Origin: Palsa-504 sp963808615
GTDB taxonomy: Bacteria > Actinomycetota > Actinomycetes > Streptosporangiales > Streptosporangiaceae
DNA: 64,000 bases
Assembly: GCA_963808615.1 (NCBI GenBank)
Contig: CAWEGV010000011.1
Span: 124,001-188,000 of the forward strand
Direction of reading: 5' to 3'
A program made the translations under genes and the position numbers. Of this stretch, positions 59,520-64,000 are shown one piece after another. Position 1 is the first letter of the stretch. Every line of letters starts with the position of its first letter. The notes under the pieces were generated by a model. That model saw only the letters and a list, made by a program, of their open reading frames with translations. It did no database searches and was not told the DNA's origin.

Positions 59520-61221
59520 AACCGCGATTATGGCGGGCCGAGCAGTCCGCGCTCGCCTGCGGTAAATGCCCGGCCAGGTCCAGCGCGGCGATGTAGCCGA
59601 ACGTCATGGCCGGGCCGATCGTGGCGCCGGCGCCGGCGTAGCTGTGCCCCATGACCGACGCGCTGGCGTTGCCCGCCGCGTACAGGCCAGGGATCGGGGT
59701 GCCGTCCTCGCGCAGGGCCCGGGCGCGTTCGTCGGTGCGCAGTCCGCCCTTGGTGCCCAGGTCGCCGGGCACGATCTTGACCGCGTAGAACGGCGGCCTG
59801 GCCAGCGGGGCCAGGTTGGGGTTGGGCCGGCAGCGCGGGTCGCCGTAGTAGCGGTCATAGGCCGACTCGCCGCGGCCGAACTCCTCGTCCCTGCCCGCCG
59901 CGGCGAACTCGTTGAACCTGGTCACGGTCGTGACCAGGCCGTCAGCCCCGAGACCGGCCTCCCGGGCCAGCTCGCCGGGGTCGTGGGCGCGGACGGTCGC
60001 TCCGGCCGCATACCAGCGGCGGGGGAACGGCTTGCCCGGCGGCCGGCCGGCGAACACGTACCGGTCCCGGTAACGCTGGTCGAAGATCAGCCAGGCCGGG
60101 ATGTGCGGGTTCTCGGGCGTGTTCCTCGCGTACATGGCATGCACCGCGTCGACGTACGGGGCCGACTCGTTGACGAACCGCTGGCCCGCGGAGTTGACCA
60201 GGATGCAGCCGGGCAGGCTGCGCTCGGCCAGGCAGAAGTACGGTCCCCCGGGCAGCGGGATCGACGGCCCCCACCAGGCGTCGTCCATCAGCCCGGTAGC
60301 CGCGCCGAGGGCCAGGCCCGCGCGGATCCCGTCGCCGGTGTTCCCGGCCGCGCCGGTGGTCCACTCGATCCCGATCGGCGCGCGCTGGTACTCGCGGCGC
60401 ATCTCCTCGTTGCGCTCGAAGCCGCCTGTCGTGACCAGCACCCCGCGCCGGGCCCGGATGAGCATCGGTTCGCCGTCGCGCATGGCGTATACCCCGTTCA
60501 CCCGGCCGTCCTGCACCTCGAGGCCGGTCAAGGCGGTATCCAGCCAGACGGGTACCCCGCTGGTGAGCAGCCCCGCGCGCAGGCCGGCGGCCAGCGCCTG
60601 CCCCAGGCTGAGCATCCGGTGTCCCAGCAGCCGGCTGCGAGCCGCCCGCCCGGCGACTTTGGCGCCGGCCAGCACGGCGCGCGGATGGCGCGGGCCGAGG
60701 CTCAGCCATCGGTAGTCGGCTTGGGTGATGGCTACGCCGTCCGGAGACGGAAGGTAGGGACGGCCCAGGCGAGCCAGCTCACTGCCGAGTACCCGGCCGT
60801 CGAGCGGTACCGGCTCGATGCTGCGCCCGCGGGCCAGGCCACCGGGGGCCTCGGGATAGTAGTCGGCGTAGCCGGGCACCCACGCGAACCGCAACGGCGT
60901 GTTCGCCAGGACCAGGTCCAGCATGGCCGGGCCGTGCTCCAGGAACGCGCGCCGCAGTCCGGCCGGGACGCAGTCGCCCGTCACGTAGGCCAGATAGGCG
61001 CTGGCTTGCTCGGAAGTGTCCACGATCCCGGCCTGGCGCAGCACCGCGTTGCCCGGCGCCCAGATCCCGCCTCCCGAGCGTGCAGTCGATCCGCCGAAGG
61101 CCCCGGCTTTCTCGATGACCAGCACGCTCAGGCCGAGCTGCGCCGCGGTCAGCGCGGCGGTCATCCCCGCCGCCCCGCTGCCCGCCACCACGACGTCGAA
61201 CTCGGCGGGCTCTGTCGCCAT
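59503..61221 (-). CDS. kstD: 3-ketosteroid delta-1-dehydrogenase
   Basis: 572 residues (Rv3537 has 566). VVAGSGAAGMTAALTAAQLG is the FAD motif. PGYADYYPEAPGG and the FYAVKIVPGDLGTKGG segment hold the active-site tyrosines and glycine of KstD. RYRDRYVFAG, SAYDRYYGDP and AAGNASASVMGHSYAGAGAT also match. It introduces the 1,2 double bond into ring A of 4-androstenedione-type steroids, which with 9alpha-hydroxylation opens ring B. ATG at 61221 follows GGAGG. A perfect KstR box lies 20 bp upstream. Confidence 0.93.
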   Translation of the reverse strand: MATEPAEFDVVVAGSGAAGMTAALTAAQLGLSVLVIEKAGAFGGSTARSGGGIWAPGNAVLRQAGIVDTSEQASAYLAYVTGDCVPAGLRRAFLEHGPAMLDLVLANTPLRFAWVPGYADYYPEAPGGLARGRSIEPVPLDGRVLGSELARLGRPYLPSPDGVAITQADYRWLSLGPRHPRAVLAGAKVAGRAARSRLLGHRMLSLGQALAAGLRAGLLTSGVPVWLDTALTGLEVQDGRVNGVYAMRDGEPMLIRARRGVLVTTGGFERNEEMRREYQRAPIGIEWTTGAAGNTGDGIRAGLALGAATGLMDDAWWGPSIPLPGGPYFCLAERSLPGCILVNSAGQRFVNESAPYVDAVHAMYARNTPENPHIPAWLIFDQRYRDRYVFAGRPPGKPFPRRWYAAGATVRAHDPGELAREAGLGADGLVTTVTRFNEFAAAGRDEEFGRGESAYDRYYGDPRCRPNPNLAPLARPPFYAVKIVPGDLGTKGGLRTDERARALREDGTPIPGLYAAGNASASVMGHSYAGAGATIGPAMTFGYIAALDLAGHLPQASADCSARHNRGYGSGI

Positions 61222-61241
61222 GCCACCTCCGCGCTCCACGA

Positions 61242-61255
61242 TAGAACACGTTACA
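61242..61255. promoter_or_regulatory. KstR operator between kstD and the second FAD dehydrogenase
   Basis: TAGAACACGTTACA fully matches TnnAACnnGTTnnA. It lies 20 bp from kstD and 31 bp from the divergent FAD-dehydrogenase start. Confidence 0.87.
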
Positions 61256-61286
61256 GTTTTGCCGTCGGATGGCGAAGGGAGGCCTC

Positions 61287-62912
61287 GTGCCGGGGGACTG
61301 GGACGTCCAGGCCGACGTGGTCGTGGTGGGTTTCGGGGCCGCGGGCGCCTGTGCGGCCCTGGAGGCGGCCTCGGCCGGCTGCTCGGTTCTGGTCCTCGAC
61401 CGGTTCGAGGGCGGTGGGGCCACGGCGCTGTCCGGCGGCGTGGTCTACGCCGGCGGCGGCACGCCGCAGCAGCGCGCAGCCGGCGTTACCGACTCGCCGG
61501 AGGCGATGTTCGGCTACCTGAGTACCGAGGTCGGTGACGTGGTGCCCGCCGCCACCCTGCGCGAATTCTGCCAGGGCAGCGCGGCCATGCTGGTCTGGCT
61601 GGAGGACCACGGCGTGCCGTTCGAGGGCAGCCTGTGCCCGGACAAGACCTCGTATCCGACCAACCGCCACTACCTGTACTACTCCGGCAGCGAACTATCC
61701 GCCGCCGACGTGGCGCCGCCCGCGGCGCGCGGGCACCGGGCCCGGGGCCGCGGCACCTCGGGCGGGCTGCTGTACGCCCGTCTGGCCGCCGCCGTCCGGG
61801 GCACCGGCGCCCAGGTGCTCACGCAGACCGCCGCCCGGCAGATGGTCACCGGCCCCGGCCCGGAAGGCGGGCGGGCCACCGGCGTGGAGTGCCTGTCGCT
61901 GCGCGCCGCGCCGGGCTGGGCCCGGCTGTCTCACCGGATCCTGCACCGCTGGTCGGCCAAGCCGTACCTGTACGTGCCCAAGGCCGGCCGGGTCCTGCAC
62001 CGGCCGGTCGGCTGGCTGGAGCAGCGGTACGCGCGGCCGCTCCGGGTGGGAGCGGCCCGAGGCGTGGTGCTGGCGGCCGGCGGCTTCGCCGCGAACCGGC
62101 AGATGATGCGCTCGCACGCACCGGCCGCACGAGGCGGTCTGCCGCTGGCCACACCCGGCGACGACGGCAGCGGCATACGGCTGGGCGCCGAGGTGGGCGG
62201 CGCGACAGCGTCCCTGGACCGGGTGTCCGTATGGCGTTTCCTCACCCCGCCGCCCGCCCTGCTGAGCGGCGTCCTGGTCGACCGGTCCGGGCAGCGGATC
62301 TGCGACGAGTCGCGCTACGGCGCCGCGATCGGCGACGCGATCGTGCGGCACGGCGGGCAGGCGTGGCTGCTCGTGGACCGGGCCACCAGAGCCAAGGCCC
62401 GCCGCCAGGTGCGCCGGTCGACGCTGTGGTTCCAGCGGCTGCAGGCCTGGTACCTGCTGACCGTCGGCGCTGTCTCCGCGCCCACCGTGGTGGGGGTGGC
62501 CGCCCGGGCCGGCGTCGACCCGGACAGCCTGGCCGCCACGCTGGCCGCCTACAACGCCGCCGCCCACGACCCAGCCCCGGCCGACCCGGCGGGCAAGCCC
62601 CGCGACCTGCTGCGCCCGCAGGACCAGCCGCCGTACTCGCTGATCGACTGCTCGGTGCGGCCCCGGCCGTTCTACCCGGCGCCCGTGCTGACCTTGGGCG
62701 GCCTGGTGGTGGCTCCGGAATCCGGCCAGGTGCTGCGCGCCGACGGGAGCCCGGTAGCGGGGCTGTACGCCGCGGGCCGAAATGCGGCCGGCCTGTGCTC
62801 ACGCTCCTACGTCAGCGGCCTGTCCCTGGCCGACTGTGTCTTCTCCGGCCGCCGCGCCGGCCGCCACGCTGCCTTGGCCCCAGCCGCGCACCGGGACCGC
62901 AGCGCTCAGTAG
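61287..62912 (+). CDS. KstD-like FAD-binding dehydrogenase of unknown substrate
   Basis: 541 residues. VVVVGFGAAGACAALEAASAG is the FAD motif, GGATALSGGVVYAGGG follows, and GLYAAGRNAAGLCSRSYVSG closes the FAD domain. It belongs to the fumarate-reductase/KstD superfamily and resembles Rv0785. The KstD active-site segments (PGYxDYYPEAPGG and PGDLGTKGG) are missing, so it is probably not a delta-1-dehydrogenase; a delta-4 or other steroid dehydrogenase is possible. GTG at 61287 has GGGAGG close by; an ATG at 61269 lies before it. Its stop overlaps kshB tail to tail. Confidence 0.78.
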   Translation: MPGDWDVQADVVVVGFGAAGACAALEAASAGCSVLVLDRFEGGGATALSGGVVYAGGGTPQQRAAGVTDSPEAMFGYLSTEVGDVVPAATLREFCQGSAAMLVWLEDHGVPFEGSLCPDKTSYPTNRHYLYYSGSELSAADVAPPAARGHRARGRGTSGGLLYARLAAAVRGTGAQVLTQTAARQMVTGPGPEGGRATGVECLSLRAAPGWARLSHRILHRWSAKPYLYVPKAGRVLHRPVGWLEQRYARPLRVGAARGVVLAAGGFAANRQMMRSHAPAARGGLPLATPGDDGSGIRLGAEVGGATASLDRVSVWRFLTPPPALLSGVLVDRSGQRICDESRYGAAIGDAIVRHGGQAWLLVDRATRAKARRQVRRSTLWFQRLQAWYLLTVGAVSAPTVVGVAARAGVDPDSLAATLAAYNAAAHDPAPADPAGKPRDLLRPQDQPPYSLIDCSVRPRPFYPAPVLTLGGLVVAPESGQVLRADGSPVAGLYAAGRNAAGLCSRSYVSGLSLADCVFSGRRAGRHAALAPAAHRDRSAQ

Positions 62913-63919
62913 GCGATGCTCACCTCGGGGGTCAGGGATACGGCCTGGCAGGCGAGGATGTAGCCGTCGGCGATGTCCACGGCCTCGAGCACCTCGTTGT
63001 GGACCATCTCCACCTCGCCGCCGGTGAGCTGGCAGGCACACGCGCCGCAAATGCCCTGGCGGCACGAGTACGGCGCGTCGAGCCCTGCGTCGATGAGCAC
63101 GTCGAGCATCCGGGTTCCGGCCGGCCATGGCAGCAGCGTGGTCGCGCCGTCGAGCGTGACGGACAAAGTGGCGGCCATCCCGTCGGCGGCCGGCGTCTCC
63201 TCGAAGGGGTTCTCCGCCAGCGACACGAACCGCTCCACGTGCACACGCTGGCCGGGCACGCCGAGTCGGCCGAGCGCGTCCCGCACCGCCGCCAGGTAGG
63301 GGTCGGGGCCGCAGATGAACGCGTCGTAGGACGCGTACGGACGGACCAGGGCCATGATCGCCGCGGCGGTCGGCATCCCGAGCAGCGAATCGAGCCAGTG
63401 CACTACGGCCAGCCGATCGCCCGCGTCCGCCGCGAGCCTGCTCAGTTCCGGGCCGAAGATCACCGAGTGCTCATCGCGGTTGGCGTAGACCAGGACGATC
63501 CGGCCGCGGCCCGCCGCCAGCGCCGACTTCAGGATGGACATGACCGGGGTGATCCCGCTGCCCGCCGCGAACAACAGGAAATTGCCGTCCAGCGACTGCG
63601 GGCTGAACGTCCCGGCCGGGGGCAGCAGGTCCAGCATGGCCCCGGCCGTCATGTGATCCAGGATCCAGTTCGAGGCGTACCCGCCCGCCGTCCGCTTGAT
63701 CGTGATCGCGGGCCGCTCGCCAGCGACCGGGCAACTCGACAGCGAATAGCACCGGGCCACCGAACCGGTCCGGTCGGACGGGACGCGGACGGTGACGAAC
63801 TGACCGGGGCGGTAGGCGAACGTCGCCGCCAGCGGCGGGGGCACCTCCAGCACCAGGGAACAGGCGTCGCCGGTCTCGCGGACCACCTCCGCCACCGGCA
63901 CCTGGTAGTACTCACGCAT
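62906..63919 (-). CDS. kshB: KshB, reductase of 3-ketosteroid 9alpha-hydroxylase
   Basis: 337 residues (Rv3571 has 358). The FAD-binding RCYSLSS lies near residue 57, the NAD domain begins LLFAAGSGITPVMSILKSAL near 115, and the C-terminal plant-type 2Fe-2S domain has CRQGICGACAC plus a later Cys in ILACQ. It passes electrons from NADH to the Rieske oxygenase KshA, which hydroxylates C9. KshA is not seen in the window. The ATG overlaps the end of an upstream frame, so it is part of a leftward operon running beyond the window. Confidence 0.88.
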   Translation of the reverse strand: MREYYQVPVAEVVRETGDACSLVLEVPPPLAATFAYRPGQFVTVRVPSDRTGSVARCYSLSSCPVAGERPAITIKRTAGGYASNWILDHMTAGAMLDLLPPAGTFSPQSLDGNFLLFAAGSGITPVMSILKSALAAGRGRIVLVYANRDEHSVIFGPELSRLAADAGDRLAVVHWLDSLLGMPTAAAIMALVRPYASYDAFICGPDPYLAAVRDALGRLGVPGQRVHVERFVSLAENPFEETPAADGMAATLSVTLDGATTLLPWPAGTRMLDVLIDAGLDAPYSCRQGICGACACQLTGGEVEMVHNEVLEAVDIADGYILACQAVSLTPEVSIAY

Positions 63920-64000
63920 AGGAAGGCGGCGAGACCTCCAGCCGCCCGGCCGTCACCGCGGCATCGATACTGTCCCGCAGGCTGGCGCACCCCTCGACCA
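63912..64000 (-). CDS. C-terminal fragment of an unidentified gene
   Basis: A minus-strand frame reads in from the window edge and ends ...SIDAAVTAGRLEVSPPSYA, with its TGA at 63912-63914, overlapping the kshB start by 8 nt. Only about 28 residues are visible, too few to name. The overlap with kshB suggests a cotranscribed steroid gene. Confidence 0.4.
   Translation of the reverse strand, partial: VEGCASLRDSIDAAVTAGRLEVSPPSYA

Overview
The window is high-GC actinomycete DNA, about 70% GC by eye, with ATG/GTG/TTG starts, strong GGAGG ribosome sites and many 1-4 nt gene overlaps. Its core is a mycobacterial-type steroid (cholesterol) catabolism locus. It holds both steroid repressors, KstR (52184-52801) and KstR2 (34663-35325). 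Eight sites match or nearly match the KstR operator TnnAACnnGTTnnA, and three 14-mers resemble the KstR2 operator AnCAAGnnCTTGnT. Identifications rest on motifs, lengths, gene order and remembered family sequences; no database search was run. The species cannot be named. An arabinan-type (AftD-like) cluster points to a mycolata-like or related actinomycete.

Layout. 0.2-5.7 kb: a DUF4189 protein, then divergent echA19 / fadD19 with a nitronate monooxygenase-like gene and an F420-type oxidoreductase. 6.2-9.6 kb: accessory genes (RidA, a frameshifted winged-helix protein, DUF1059, a SARP regulator, a sulfurtransferase). 9.6-17.5 kb: chsE5-chsE4 diverging from fadA6, then ipdC-ipdB-ipdA-echA20 diverging from an SDR. 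These cover side-chain dehydrogenation and C/D-ring degradation. 17.5-23.3 kb: mostly unrelated genes (amidohydrolase, DUF4235, a frameshifted GH20, a lipoprotein, a PadR pair). 23.3-33.2 kb: a KstR-box aldehyde dehydrogenase with two frameshifts, a TnpB insertion element abutting its stop, a Baeyer-Villiger-type monooxygenase with an HSL-type esterase, two SDRs and a GMC oxidoreductase. 33.2-39.9 kb: an unknown gene, kstR2, and a sulfotransferase/SDR/Rv3531c-like/SnoaL operon divergent from an LLM oxidoreductase. 40-52 kb: an envelope glycan cluster (two large membrane proteins including AftD-like, two methyltransferases, a GT4 glycosyltransferase, a DMT transporter, Trm112, DUF4185, DUF2613). 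52.2-58.9 kb: kstR divergent from an overlapping operon of an unusual acyl-CoA dehydrogenase, chsE1, chsE2, a fused chsH2-chsH1 and ltp2. 59.1-64 kb: a cupin and kstD diverging from a second FAD dehydrogenase, then kshB.

How it fits together. FadD19, ChsE4-ChsE5 and EchA19 would activate and shorten the side chain. ChsE1-ChsE2, ChsH and Ltp2 would remove the last propionyl unit. KstD and KshB (with a KshA not seen here) would open ring B. EchA20, IpdAB, IpdC and FadA6 would degrade the remaining C/D rings. KstR boxes lie mostly at side-chain and ring-A/B promoters. KstR2-like boxes lie at the echA20/SDR, SDR/GMC and kstR2 promoters, and the SDR/GMC promoter carries both. Four genes carry seven frameshifts; nearly all are repaired by adding one base, which looks more like sequencing error than decay.
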